Part shown: in pieces, positions 1-8,473 of the stretch | How the letters are laid out: the number at the start of each line of letters is the position of its first letter | Numbering within the stretch: position 1 is the first letter of the stretch | DNA from: JANXQG01 sp037147235 | Lineage (GTDB): Bacteria; Planctomycetota; Planctomycetia; Pirellulales; Thermoguttaceae | Direction: 5' to 3' | DNA: 18,427 nt | Assembly (NCBI GenBank): GCA_037147235.1 | Contig: JBAWVO010000113.1 | Span: 1 to 18,427, forward strand | Made by a program: the position numbers and the translations under genes | Notes under the pieces: generated by a model | The model's database searches: none | What the model saw: only the letters and a program-made list of their open reading frames with translations | What the model was told of the DNA's origin: nothing

Positions 1-10
1 CCCCGGCCCC

Positions 11-40
11 TAATCCCCAATCCCTAATCCCTAATCCCCC
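11..40. repeat. TAATCCC short tandem repeat
   Basis: Four imperfect units of (T)AATCCC(C) stand directly before the first gene. This is a low-complexity tract with no visible coding or promoter content. It may be a fragment of a dispersed repeat, since its left edge is cut by the window. Confidence 0.6.
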
Positions 41-45
41 TGTCC

Positions 46-1626
46 ATGAGCGACACTGATTCCACGACTGATTCCCTCCGTTCGACGGTTGATCTCTCGG
101 GTCGGCAGGTGGGCGATTTTCACTTTCTTCGCCGGTTGGGTCGCGGGGCAATGGCCGAAGTCTACCTTGCCGAGCAGGGCCGGCTGAAGCGTTGGGTTGC
201 GGTCAAGATCCTCAGGCCGGAACTGGCGGACGATATTACCTACCTCAAGCGGTTCGAGCGCGAGGCCCAGGCCGCCGCGTCGCTGGTACATGCCAATATC
301 GTGCAAATCCACGAAGTGGGGCACGTCGATGGCCTGCACTTCATCGTCCAGGAGTATGTCCAGGGGCAGAACCTTCGCGATTGGCTTGCTCGCAATGGGC
401 CGCCCTTATTGCAACAGGCCCTGTCGATCATGCGGCAGATCGCCGCCGCGCTGGGCAAGGCCGCCGAGCAAGGCGTAATCCATCGCGATATCAAGCCGGA
501 AAATATCATGATCGCCATCACGGGCGAGGTGAAGGTGGCCGATTTCGGCCTCGCTCGCGTCATTCGCGAAACCGACACGGCGGCGACCAGTCTCACGCAG
601 ATCGGCATCACCATGGGCACGCCGCTCTACATGAGTCCCGAGCAGGTTGAAGGCCGGCCCTTGGATCACCGCAGCGACTTATACTCGTTCGGCGTGCTTT
701 GTTACCACATGTTGACGGGTAATCCACCCTTTGTGGGCGATACGGCTTTGGCCGTGGCCGTGCAGCACGTCAAGAAGCAGCCCAAGGCCCTGGAAGAACA
801 GCGGCCCGATCTGCCGCCGGCCCTCTGCCGTGTCGTTCATCAGATGTTGGCCAAGGAACCCGAACAGCGCTGGCCTTCCAGCGGTGCGTTGCTGCAAGAG
901 CTTTACCGCATTCAAGTCGAGCATTGCCCGCAAGCCTCGCCGGAAGAACTTGCTTCCTGGAGCACCGTGGGCATGGAGCCGTTGACCGATCCGAGGTTGC
1001 GGGCGACGCGTCAATTGGCCGAAGTGATGCGCAACTCGCCTCGCACGGGCTATCGCTTGGGTCGTTGGATGCTGGTCGTGAGCATGGTGCTATCGTTTTG
1101 CGCAGCGGGAGCCGTGGCCTGGTGTACGATGCGCCCCCAGCTTTTGGTGCCGTCACCGCTCAGCGAAAAATCCAGCATCCCGCGACAGGACACCGCGTGG
1201 CGGCAGTGGTTCCGTGCCAGCCGCATTGGCACGGAAGAGGCATGGAAGTCGGTGATCGACTACCCGGGCGTTTCAGAATGCGTCGCCTTGCGTGCCAAGC
1301 AGCAACTCACGCGCATCTTCCTTCGCGCCGAGGATTTTGACAGCGCGATCAAGGTTTGTGACGAATTGGCATCCACCTCCGACAACAACGCCGAATTCAA
1401 GGCCTTCGGGCTAGCAGGTAAATGCGGTGCGCTGTCGCTACAAAAAAAGTATCACGAGTCGGCCGAAGTCCTGGATCAGTTCTGGCTCTGGCAACAATAC
1501 CTCCGCGACAGTCAGATCAAAAAGATGCTCCGCCATACCATCGATAAGAACCGCGAGAACCTCGGACCACCAACATCCCCCCAATGGGACGACTGGCTGG
1601 AAAGGGAGTTTGGGACAAATGGATGA
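46..1626 (+). CDS. Membrane-anchored Ser/Thr protein kinase (Hanks type)
   Basis: This is a eukaryotic-like protein kinase that phosphorylates Ser/Thr on protein substrates, which are unknown here. Visible kinase motifs are the Gly-rich loop LGRGAMAEVY (residues 31-40), VAVKIL with Lys54, HRDIKPEN with catalytic Asp148, DFGLA with Asp166, the activation-segment end GTPLYMSPEQ (191-200), and DHRSDLYSFG (207-216). The kinase domain covers about residues 27-290. One hydrophobic segment (about 341-361) suggests a single membrane crossing, which would leave the catalytic domain in the cytoplasm. The outer 160 residues are helical and look weakly TPR-like (about 385-500), but no named sensor domain is evident. 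The ATG at 46 has no clear Shine-Dalgarno. The next two genes lie on the same strand, but a 264-bp gap with a mobile element makes a shared operon doubtful. All key catalytic residues are present, so it should be active. Confidence 0.95.
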   Translation: MSDTDSTTDSLRSTVDLSGRQVGDFHFLRRLGRGAMAEVYLAEQGRLKRWVAVKILRPELADDITYLKRFEREAQAAASLVHANIVQIHEVGHVDGLHFIVQEYVQGQNLRDWLARNGPPLLQQALSIMRQIAAALGKAAEQGVIHRDIKPENIMIAITGEVKVADFGLARVIRETDTAATSLTQIGITMGTPLYMSPEQVEGRPLDHRSDLYSFGVLCYHMLTGNPPFVGDTALAVAVQHVKKQPKALEEQRPDLPPALCRVVHQMLAKEPEQRWPSSGALLQELYRIQVEHCPQASPEELASWSTVGMEPLTDPRLRATRQLAEVMRNSPRTGYRLGRWMLVVSMVLSFCAAGAVAWCTMRPQLLVPSPLSEKSSIPRQDTAWRQWFRASRIGTEEAWKSVIDYPGVSECVALRAKQQLTRIFLRAEDFDSAIKVCDELASTSDNNAEFKAFGLAGKCGALSLQKKYHESAEVLDQFWLWQQYLRDSQIKKMLRHTIDKNRENLGPPTSPQWDDWLEREFGTNG

Positions 1627-1756
1627 AATGACACCGCTTCATCGATCCCGCTTGACCGACACAGCTTGACAGACAGTGGATTTCATGGGTAGCCTAGAGT
1701 TAAGGTCCATTTTGTCGGCGATGCCCCCACGAACGGGCTGTTTTGAGTGCTTTGTC

Positions 1757-1867
1757 GGCTCTCCGCCAAGTTTGTGGTGCGGGCGTCTCGCCTGCTTGGT
1801 TCAACCACAACATCTTGGGCAGGCGGGACGCCCGCACCACAATTGTCCGTAAACCCGGCGGAGAGCC
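1757..1867 (+). mobile_element. MITE-like palindromic element, copy A
   Basis: This 111-bp element is bounded by perfect 11-bp inverted repeats GGCTCTCCGCC and GGCGGAGAGCC. Inside lies a second, longer imperfect inverted repeat, starting GTGGTGCGGGCGT and ending ACGCCCGCACCAC. It is flanked by GCTTTGTC (1749-1756) and GCTTTATC (1868-1875), an 8-bp target duplication with one mismatch. It differs from copy B at about four positions. It contains no transposase, so it must be moved in trans. It sits 23 bp upstream of the following gene. Confidence 0.85.
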
Positions 1868-1890
1868 GCTTTATCATTGGAAGTTTGAAA

Positions 1891-3006
1891 ATGCAGCACA
1901 TTTACCGTAACTGGAAATTAGCCCTGTGGGTGGCCGCAGGCGTTGTCCTCGGCTGCCTTGGAGCGGCCCAGCAATCGGCTCAGGCGCAGAGTTCGGTCGC
2001 CGGGTGGCCGAATCGGGAAGATTTCACGGTTCTGCCATCGAAAGACGTTAAGTTCAATACCCGTCACACCGTACTCAAGAGAGGCACGTTTGAAAGCGAC
2101 GAGGAAGAGCAGAAGTTCGCTGAATACTACAATCAGTCACTATTTCCCAACGTGACCAAATCAGAAAACCGCCTGTCGCCGAAAGACGATGTGCTAGCGA
2201 AACTTCGCAACGATTTTAAGTCCAACGAGAGAGCAGAGGACAAGCAGGTTTTTAATAAGCTAACCGATCTCACGCTGGACTATATGTCGAAAATCACCAA
2301 AGACGGCCGATACCACCCCGTTGCGCGGGTGAATGCCATGCTGGCCATTGGCGAGGTCAACTCACCTAAGGCCGTTGATATCCTGTTGGCGACGCTGGGC
2401 GATAAGAACCAGATCGATGCCGTCCGCGTGGCAGCCATGTCCGATCTGGCCCACCTAGCCGCGCAAACGCAAAGCAGTTTGTCGAATCCCGATGCGGCAC
2501 AACCCGTGATCGTATGGATGGCCAAGATCGTTCGCGCCCCCATTCCGAAGAATGCTCGTGCCGACGGCATAAGCTGGATGCGCGGACAGGCAGCCGACGT
2601 GCTGGCAATCTTGAAGAGTACCGGCCCGCAGAATGAAGTCCCGTCGGCCCTGCTCATCATGCTTAACGACAAGGATTTGCCCATTCCGCTACGTAGTAAG
2701 GCGGCAAGGGCGTTGGGCAAGCTCAAGTACGAAGGTAACCCGCCTGCCGCAGGCCCCTATCTCACGGCACTCGCGGAATTCGCGAGCGATGCGCTGAGCA
2801 GCGATCAGCCCGCCAATCGAAAGCGAGTCCGGCTCGTCGCTCGCGACGTTGAAGAAGGCTTGAAGCCATTCCCTTCACCGCCCCTTTCCAGCATATTGAA
2901 AGAACTCAACAAGAACACCGAAGGCCCATTGAATCCCGAGGAACTCGGGACTTTTATCGCCACGGCGAAAACATCGCTGGACAGCTTTTTGAAGAAGAAA
3001 TCCTAG
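1891..3006 (+). CDS. Exported HEAT-repeat protein
   Basis: The protein has 371 residues. The N-terminus is a classical signal peptide: basic start, a hydrophobic core (about residues 9-26), and an AQA-type cleavage site near residues 31-33. A charged region follows (about 60-125). Then come helical repeats with HEAT character (about 145-330), such as ARVNAMLAIGEVNSPKAVD, RVAAMSDLAHLA, GQAADVLAIL and RSKAARALGKL. HEAT repeats form scaffolds for protein binding, and no catalytic motif is seen. I chose ATG 1891 because it begins the signal peptide. An in-frame GTG at 1747 would make a protein whose first 40 or so residues are translated mobile-element DNA. The next gene starts 33 bp downstream and also encodes a HEAT protein, so the two are probably co-transcribed. 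The function is not recognised. Confidence 0.85.
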   Translation: MQHIYRNWKLALWVAAGVVLGCLGAAQQSAQAQSSVAGWPNREDFTVLPSKDVKFNTRHTVLKRGTFESDEEEQKFAEYYNQSLFPNVTKSENRLSPKDDVLAKLRNDFKSNERAEDKQVFNKLTDLTLDYMSKITKDGRYHPVARVNAMLAIGEVNSPKAVDILLATLGDKNQIDAVRVAAMSDLAHLAAQTQSSLSNPDAAQPVIVWMAKIVRAPIPKNARADGISWMRGQAADVLAILKSTGPQNEVPSALLIMLNDKDLPIPLRSKAARALGKLKYEGNPPAAGPYLTALAEFASDALSSDQPANRKRVRLVARDVEEGLKPFPSPPLSSILKELNKNTEGPLNPEELGTFIATAKTSLDSFLKKKS

Positions 3007-3039
3007 ATTTTTGTATTCCGAACCGGAAGATCCCCATTT

Positions 3040-5490
3040 TTGGCAAAAGGATTTGCCTCAAACGTGTCGTTCAAGACTTCAACTTTTCGATTCGTCGTGT
3101 GTGCCGCGAGCGGGATGTTCCCGTCGCTGCTGCTGTGCGGCTGCCTGTTTCACGGTGACGGTTCGCTCTCGCCGATTTCGCCGCCGGCCGCCCTCGATCC
3201 GCCGGCAAAGGGCCTGATTCGCAGTGAGAAACCCGTTGCGACGGCCAAGGCCGAGACGGCTGCGTCCGATAATGCAAAACCTGTGGGCACTCGCGAAAAG
3301 CTGCTTCGCGGCAGTTGGTATCGTATCCCACTGACGGCCGAAGAGTCGGCCACCGGCATCTATAATGAAATGCCGGCAAAGCAGGAGAATACCAGCCCGG
3401 AAGCGGCCAATCTTCACTACCGCCACGACGGCCTGGAGCAGCTTATGGCTCGGCCAGTCGCCGAGCGGACGGTAATGCCGGAACTGTTGACGGACCGTGA
3501 CCCCAATGTGGTAGCTACCGCGGCTATTGCCCTGGCGCGCCAGGGTCATGCCGAAGTCGCTCCGCACCTGATTGCCGCCATCCCACACCTGATTACCGCC
3601 ATCCAAGACGAAGCACTGCCGTTGCCGGCTCGTTGCGCAGCCGTGGAGGCCTTGGGTCAACTGTCGGGCGACGGCCAGGTAGCAACCCTGCAAAAGCTGG
3701 CCGATCGCTATGGCCATTACACGCCGGGTGCCTCGACCGGCTATCAGGCCGATCTGCATGCCGAACTGCTGCGCGCCTTGGCGCGGCATATCGATGCAGG
3801 CGATGATCCGCGTTTCATCGCGGCAGCCCAGGTTCCGTCGGGGTTGGTTCGAATTGAACTCCTGCGAGCCTGGGCCGCTGGAAAGCGTGGTTCCATGCCG
3901 AGAGAAATCGTCGATCTGCGGAGCGACGACGACCCGCGTGTCCGCGCGGCGGCACTCAAGGCATTGGCAGCAAGAAAACATCCGGCGGCAGGCGAGTACT
4001 TGACCTCGGCACTGCACGACGTCGATCTGCCGGTCCGCCTGGCTGCAATCCGCGGACTGGGCCAGCTCGATGACGCGCAGGTCCGTGTCGTCCTGGCCGA
4101 CTTGCTCAAGGATCGCTCCGAGTTGATCCGTGCCGAGGCCGTGGCGGCGATTGCGATTCGCGGATCGCGGGCCGTGGTATTCGCCGCGGCCGGCGATAAG
4201 TCGTGGCGTGTGCGGATGAAAGTGGTCGAGGCCCTAGCCGGATATGGCGACCACGACGGAGCGGCTGTCGCACGACGCCTACTGGACGACCCCAGTGCCG
4301 AAGTTGAGCGACAGGTCGTTCGATCACTGAAGACCTGGCCTTTGGAAATGGCCGGCCCCGTGTTATTGGAGGCCCTGAGCAAGGATGCCGTCACCGTGCG
4401 AAAATTGGCTGCTGAGCAGCTTGCCGCGTGCTGGCCCGCCGGCGGCCGATTTCCCTTCGATGCACTGCCCGCACGAAGGGCCGAGGCTCTCCGTGAGTTG
4501 CGGACGCGCTATCAACGTGAGTTTGGTAATGCACGTGCTGAAGTTGCCATGCCTTCCAACGCGCAGCCGCGGGTTGTCGTCAGTGATGCAGAAGTCGAAA
4601 AGCTGCTCGTTGCCGGCGATTTCAAGGCCCTGGTCGAGGTCGGGCCAACCATCGTCGCCGCTTTGGAGCGGTTGGCCATCGAACGAAACTTAACTTTGCT
4701 TGAGCCTGTCTACCACGACGTATTGCCCAGGCATAGTGCCGTGTTTGCCCTCCTGGATCGGATGCACGGCGAAAATGTCGATCAACGTCGGCGGGCTGCG
4801 GAAGAACTCGTTGCGGCGGCCAACAAGCAGCCTTTGAGCCGGCTCGCCGTGGCGCGATTGTGTGAGCTGACAACCCGCGAGACGGACGCCGCCGTCTGGC
4901 TCAGCACCCTGGACGCCGTATGCAAAAGCAGCAGTGAACCGGCGGCGCGCATGGCTCGATCCGCCCTGGGTCAAGCAGCCGGAGAGGTCCGTCGCCGGGC
5001 CTGCGACTATCTCGCAGCCCATCCCGATCCGGCCCACGAGGTTTTTCTGGTGCCCTTGCTTGGCGATTCCGAGCAGGCGGTGGTCGTCGCCGCGATTCGG
5101 GCATTGGGTGCCGCTGGGCAGATTCAGGACATTGAGGTTTTGAAGAAACAGTTCGCTTCGGCCAATGAAGAAGTGCAACTGGCAACGGCCTTCGCTCTCG
5201 TACAGCTTCGCGACAAAAGCGGCGAAGAGGCGATCGAGCGGCTCAGCTACAGCAGCGACCTCAAGACGCGAGCCCACGTCGCGCAAGCGTTGGGTATCTT
5301 GGGCGACCCCCGGCTCGCGGGGATCTTGATTCGATTGCTCGACGACCCGAAGGCCACGGTCAGCCACGCCGCTTTGGCCAGCTTGCCCAAGGCCGTCGGT
5401 CGCGACCAGGGGCAGTCGGGCGACCGTGCAGGCATTGCTACCACCGAGCAGATGGCGCGGTGGAAGAAATGGTATGCCACAATACGGTAG
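3040..5490 (+). CDS. Large HEAT-repeat lipoprotein
   Basis: The protein has 816 residues from a TTG start preceded by GGAAGA (3025-3030) at good spacing; GTG 3064 is an alternative. A hydrophobic leader ends in a lipobox-like LCGC, making Cys35 the likely lipidated residue, so the mature protein is probably membrane-anchored outside the cytoplasm. A low-complexity Ala/Pro/Lys linker follows. From about residue 125 to the end, HEAT/PBS-lyase-like helical repeats run almost without a break (for example VVATAAIALARQG, PARCAAVEALGQL, VRAAALKALAARK, VRLAAIRGLGQL, AVVVAAIRALGAAG). A linker near 495-530 splits the array. No catalytic motif is visible, so a scaffold or adaptor role is the only reasonable inference. 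Two consecutive seven-residue units, HLIAAIP and HLITAIQ, come from a recent 21-bp duplication (3565-3606). It shares architecture and orientation with the preceding HEAT gene. Confidence 0.88.
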   Translation: MAKGFASNVSFKTSTFRFVVCAASGMFPSLLLCGCLFHGDGSLSPISPPAALDPPAKGLIRSEKPVATAKAETAASDNAKPVGTREKLLRGSWYRIPLTAEESATGIYNEMPAKQENTSPEAANLHYRHDGLEQLMARPVAERTVMPELLTDRDPNVVATAAIALARQGHAEVAPHLIAAIPHLITAIQDEALPLPARCAAVEALGQLSGDGQVATLQKLADRYGHYTPGASTGYQADLHAELLRALARHIDAGDDPRFIAAAQVPSGLVRIELLRAWAAGKRGSMPREIVDLRSDDDPRVRAAALKALAARKHPAAGEYLTSALHDVDLPVRLAAIRGLGQLDDAQVRVVLADLLKDRSELIRAEAVAAIAIRGSRAVVFAAAGDKSWRVRMKVVEALAGYGDHDGAAVARRLLDDPSAEVERQVVRSLKTWPLEMAGPVLLEALSKDAVTVRKLAAEQLAACWPAGGRFPFDALPARRAEALRELRTRYQREFGNARAEVAMPSNAQPRVVVSDAEVEKLLVAGDFKALVEVGPTIVAALERLAIERNLTLLEPVYHDVLPRHSAVFALLDRMHGENVDQRRRAAEELVAAANKQPLSRLAVARLCELTTRETDAAVWLSTLDAVCKSSSEPAARMARSALGQAAGEVRRRACDYLAAHPDPAHEVFLVPLLGDSEQAVVVAAIRALGAAGQIQDIEVLKKQFASANEEVQLATAFALVQLRDKSGEEAIERLSYSSDLKTRAHVAQALGILGDPRLAGILIRLLDDPKATVSHAALASLPKAVGRDQGQSGDRAGIATTEQMARWKKWYATIR

Positions 5491-5508
5491 GGAAAAGTAA
5501 GTAAATTG

Positions 5509-5619
5509 GGCTTTCCGCCAAGTTTGTGGTGCGGGCGTCTCGCCTGCCTGGTTCAACCACAACATCTTGGGCAGGCGGGACGCCCGCACCACAATTATCC
5601 GCAAACCCGGCGGAGAGCC
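5509..5619 (+). mobile_element. MITE-like palindromic element, copy B
   Basis: This 111-bp copy has the same orientation as copy A. The left end reads GGCTTTCCGCC (one change from the perfect inverted repeat) and the right end GGCGGAGAGCC. It is flanked by a perfect 8-bp direct repeat GTAAATTG at 5501-5508 and 5620-5627. The inner arms are about 23 nt long and pair with a single T-G wobble. It lies between the HEAT lipoprotein stop and the dehydratase gene. Confidence 0.9.
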
Positions 5620-5772
5620 GTAAATTGCTATCGCGTTCATGGACGGTATTGGATACAATCCGCCCGCACGGAGCGGAGCCTGGACGAAAAGCATTTCGCC
5701 GCAGAGTGTGGTTCTCGGTAGGATTCCTTACCGGAAGATTGCCGCTCAATTCTCTTGCAAGCATGTATCCTC

Positions 5773-7935
5773 ATGGATGGGCCCTTGTTTCTTGGGGTAG
5801 ACGTTGGTTCTACCACGCTGAAGGCAGTACTCCTCTCGGTTGATGGTAAAGCACTTCACCACCTATACCTGCGTATGCAGCCGCAGTCTCAGGCGGGCAT
5901 TGAATGTGCCGGGAGTTGTCGGATATGCGGCCGGTGCAACCTTGGTGCCGTAGCCAAGACTCTGAACGATTTTCTCGCTCAGGCCGGAACCCGCCAGGAC
6001 CATGTCGCGCACACGGTGGTTACCGGCAGCCAGGTAGTGGATGAACTTTCTCGTTTTGTCCACTTTGACACCTTTGTCAGCGAGGTATCGGCACACATTG
6101 CCGCGGCATCCCATTATTACCCGGATTGCCGAGCGGTTCTGGACGTCGGTGGACAAGACAGCAAAGCCATGTTGTTCGACGACGCCATGCAGATCTGGGT
6201 GGCGAAGATGAGCGGCATTTGTGCCGCGGGCACGGGCGCGTTTTTGGACAGCGTGGCGGCAAAACTGAGCGTACCCGTTGAAGAGTTGGCTAATTACGTG
6301 AACTACGACTCGACCCTGGAGCTTTCTTCGGTCTGCGCCGTGCTGAGTGCGACCTCGGTCAATAAGTTCAAAAATCGCTATCCTCTTGGCGACGTGATTG
6401 CGGCTGCCTGTCGCGCGCAGGCCAGAACGATCGTTTCCGGCGTGGGCAACCTGTTCCTCAACTACGAAGGAACGATCGTTTTCCAAGGAGGGGTCGCATC
6501 GAATCGTGCCGTCGCGCACTACCTTGAGGCGATCACGGGCAACCGCATCCTCATCCCGGAGCTTAATCAGGTGATGGGAGCACTGGGAGCCGCGCAGATT
6601 GCCCGCGATTCTTGGGCGCAGGAAGGCACCTTGACGGAGCAAGCTGCCAAGTCGACCCAAGAACCACGGATCGCGATCTGGCAAGCTCCGTCAAGTTCCG
6701 TTCGCCCGGTCAAAAAATCGGCCGCCATGCGGACTCGCCTTACACGGCAGGAGTTTTTGTCGAAGGGCAACGCCCCCCTGGTGTGGCGCAATCTGTTTTT
6801 CCCTGCGGAGATACTGAATGCGTTGGGAGTCCGCATCTTGACGCTGGAAACCTATGCCGCGTTGCACGCCCGGAGCGGCAAAAGGCTCCAGAAGATGTTT
6901 GATAAAGCGGCACGCAAGGGATTTTCTGCTGAAACGTGTTCGTTCCTTCGCGTTTTGGAAGGTGACGATCGCCTGCCGAAGCCGGACTTTGTTGTCGGCA
7001 CGAGCGAACCCTGCCAGCAGGGCGAGAGAGTGCTTGCGGATCTCGTGCGCGATGCGGGTTGTACGGATCGCTATCATCTCTTGCACACGCCGATCCATCA
7101 AAACGACCGATCCGTTGAGAGCATCGCAGCCGGACTGGAGGCGTCGGTCGCCCATCTGGAGCGATCACTCGGCATGAAGATGGATTCGGGACGGCTGAAG
7201 GAGGCGTGCGAGCTATCGAACGAGGCACGCGAGATTGCGATTCAGTGCAACCATCTGCGGTCCACAAGTCCTCCGTTGCTCCGCGGCAGCGAGGCCATTC
7301 TGTTTGCAAACATGTTCTCGCAACTGTGGGGCAAGAAGGATTTGGTGGAGCTGCAACAGATGTTTCTCGAAGAACTGCTGGAGGAAAAGAAGTCGGTGGA
7401 GCGCGAGACCGGCATCGACGATACGCACCGGCTCGTATGGCTTCACCTGCCGCCGTTCTACAACAGTTCACTGATGGATTTCATCGAGCTGACCTGCAAT
7501 GCGCCCGTGGTATTTGAAGAAGTGAACTTCGTGGGTTGGCAGAAACTCGACCCGGATGAACCGTATCGTAGCCTCGCGCAAAAGTTGCTGACTGTCGGTT
7601 TTCTTGATCCCGAGCTGCGAGCGGTAAAGATCCGGAACTACGCCGCCGAGGCAAAGATCACTGGATTCCTGCTGTTTAACCACATGTTTGGTCGATGCTC
7701 GATGGCCGACAGTTGCTTTGCCAAGCGTCTGCGCGGTGAGCTTCAGACGATTGGCGTGCCGCTGCTAATACTGGATGGCGACTGTCTCGATGAAACGATT
7801 GATCCGTGCAGCACGAATACCAAAGTACGGGCATTCATCGAAGCACTCAATCAGAAGAAATTCGGCAGTCTGTTCGGTGATTGCAGCAAGCATAGCCGGC
7901 AGGGCGTTGCCGCGCGCGGGCGCAAAGCAGCCTGA
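5773..7935 (+). CDS. Fused acyl-CoA dehydratase activase / HgdB-like D-component
   Basis: This 720-residue chain carries two redox modules. Residues 1-280 form a BadF/BadG/HgdC-type ATPase that drives ATP-dependent, low-potential electron transfer: nucleotide-binding GVDVGSTTLKAV (8-19), DVGGQDSK (124-131), and the two Cys of the inter-subunit [4Fe-4S] cluster in GICAAGTGAF (Cys150) and LSSVCAV (Cys188). Residues 325-700 match the 2-hydroxyacyl-CoA dehydratase D-component fold, with candidate cluster ligands Cys389 (ETCSFLR), Cys414 and Cys642, and the family ending DxxxxxxDPCSTNTKVRAFIEAL. In characterised systems these are separate proteins, and the true dehydratases use two different D-subunits. 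One fused D-unit fits better with double-cubane-cluster reductases or YjiL/YjiM-like proteins. An extra Cys-rich motif (C45-x3-C-x2-C-x2-C55) could hold another cluster. ATG 5773 directly begins the ATPase strand; TTG 5755 is possible. The substrate is unknown, and oxygen sensitivity is expected. Confidence 0.9.
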   Translation: MDGPLFLGVDVGSTTLKAVLLSVDGKALHHLYLRMQPQSQAGIECAGSCRICGRCNLGAVAKTLNDFLAQAGTRQDHVAHTVVTGSQVVDELSRFVHFDTFVSEVSAHIAAASHYYPDCRAVLDVGGQDSKAMLFDDAMQIWVAKMSGICAAGTGAFLDSVAAKLSVPVEELANYVNYDSTLELSSVCAVLSATSVNKFKNRYPLGDVIAAACRAQARTIVSGVGNLFLNYEGTIVFQGGVASNRAVAHYLEAITGNRILIPELNQVMGALGAAQIARDSWAQEGTLTEQAAKSTQEPRIAIWQAPSSSVRPVKKSAAMRTRLTRQEFLSKGNAPLVWRNLFFPAEILNALGVRILTLETYAALHARSGKRLQKMFDKAARKGFSAETCSFLRVLEGDDRLPKPDFVVGTSEPCQQGERVLADLVRDAGCTDRYHLLHTPIHQNDRSVESIAAGLEASVAHLERSLGMKMDSGRLKEACELSNEAREIAIQCNHLRSTSPPLLRGSEAILFANMFSQLWGKKDLVELQQMFLEELLEEKKSVERETGIDDTHRLVWLHLPPFYNSSLMDFIELTCNAPVVFEEVNFVGWQKLDPDEPYRSLAQKLLTVGFLDPELRAVKIRNYAAEAKITGFLLFNHMFGRCSMADSCFAKRLRGELQTIGVPLLILDGDCLDETIDPCSTNTKVRAFIEALNQKKFGSLFGDCSKHSRQGVAARGRKAA

Positions 7936-8049
7936 TCCGGATTATCCGTCACCAATTGCCCAGTCTCTTGCCAAAATCTTGCCACTCGCGGGTTTATTGC
8001 GATTCTAGCACTTGAGGGGATGCTGAAAAACTGGTAAAAACAAGAAAAT

Positions 8050-8062
8050 GTGACGGAGTCAC
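8050..8062. promoter_or_regulatory. Palindrome abutting the csrA promoter
   Basis: GTGAC-GGA-GTCAC is a perfect 5-3-5 inverted repeat whose last base touches the putative -35 hexamer at 8063. Its placement suggests an operator, but the binding protein is unknown and the palindrome is short. Confidence 0.35.
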
Positions 8063-8090
8063 TTGACTTCGCATAATTTCAGCGTATTGT
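8063..8090 (+). promoter_or_regulatory. Putative sigma-70 promoter of csrA
   Basis: The elements are -35 TTGACT (8063-8068), a 16-bp spacer and -10 TATTGT (8085-8090). An overlapping TAGAAT (8090-8095) is an alternative -10 but gives a 21-bp spacer. A leader of about 85 nt would precede csrA. Confidence 0.5.
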
Positions 8091-8182
8091 AGAATGATAG
8101 TGGTGTGTATTGGCTACACACTCAGCAGCTTGTGCGAGGGCGAAAACGAAAAGGCTCTGGCAAGGGGGCGAAGGAACGTGCG

Positions 8183-8407
8183 ATGTTAGTGTTGTCTCGG
8201 AAAAAAAACGAAAGTATTGTCATCAACGACGACATTACCATCGTGGTCGTGGAGATTCGTGGAGACAAGGTCCGGCTCGGTGTTGAGGCTCCTAAGGAGG
8301 TTCCCGTCCATCGCCGCGAGGTTTTTGATGCGATTCATCGCAACGATCCCGTCGTAGGCGAAATAGCCGCCGAGAGCGAAACCCCCGGAACCGCCGAACA
8401 AGTCTGA
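8183..8407 (+). CDS. csrA: Carbon storage regulator CsrA (translational regulator)
   Basis: This 74-residue RNA-binding protein dimerises and binds GGA motifs in mRNA leaders, usually blocking or stabilising translation. The family start MLVLSRKKNESIVI is intact with Leu4 and Arg6. The second RNA-contact region VPVHRREV contains Arg44 at its usual position. The tail after residue 60 is acidic and variable, as is common. The ATG at 8183 follows AAGGA (8171-8175) with 7 nt spacing. A longer in-frame start at 8105 would add residues that do not belong to the family. The gene has its own promoter and is separated from the redox gene by 247 bp. A GGA lies within its own ribosome-binding site, so autoregulation is plausible. 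No fliW or flagellar gene is nearby. Confidence 0.96.
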   Translation: MLVLSRKKNESIVINDDITIVVVEIRGDKVRLGVEAPKEVPVHRREVFDAIHRNDPVVGEIAAESETPGTAEQV

Positions 8408-8473
8408 ACACGTCTCCCCGCTGTCTTCAAACGGTGCGTTGCGCGAACTGACCTGGAACAGCTGTAAGTGCTT

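Noticed and set aside
3079..4017. Long open frame on the - strand (312 codons)
   Set aside because: It is the antisense of the HEAT lipoprotein, has no recognisable domain, and is explained by GC-rich codon use of the real gene.
4690..5694. Long - strand frame (334 codons) running into mobile-element copy B
   Set aside because: It is antisense to the HEAT gene and starts beyond the MITE, which is open on both strands. No family features are seen.
5755..5772. TTG start for the activase fusion
   Set aside because: The extra six residues do not match the family, which begins directly at the GVDVGST strand; no ribosome-binding site favours the TTG.
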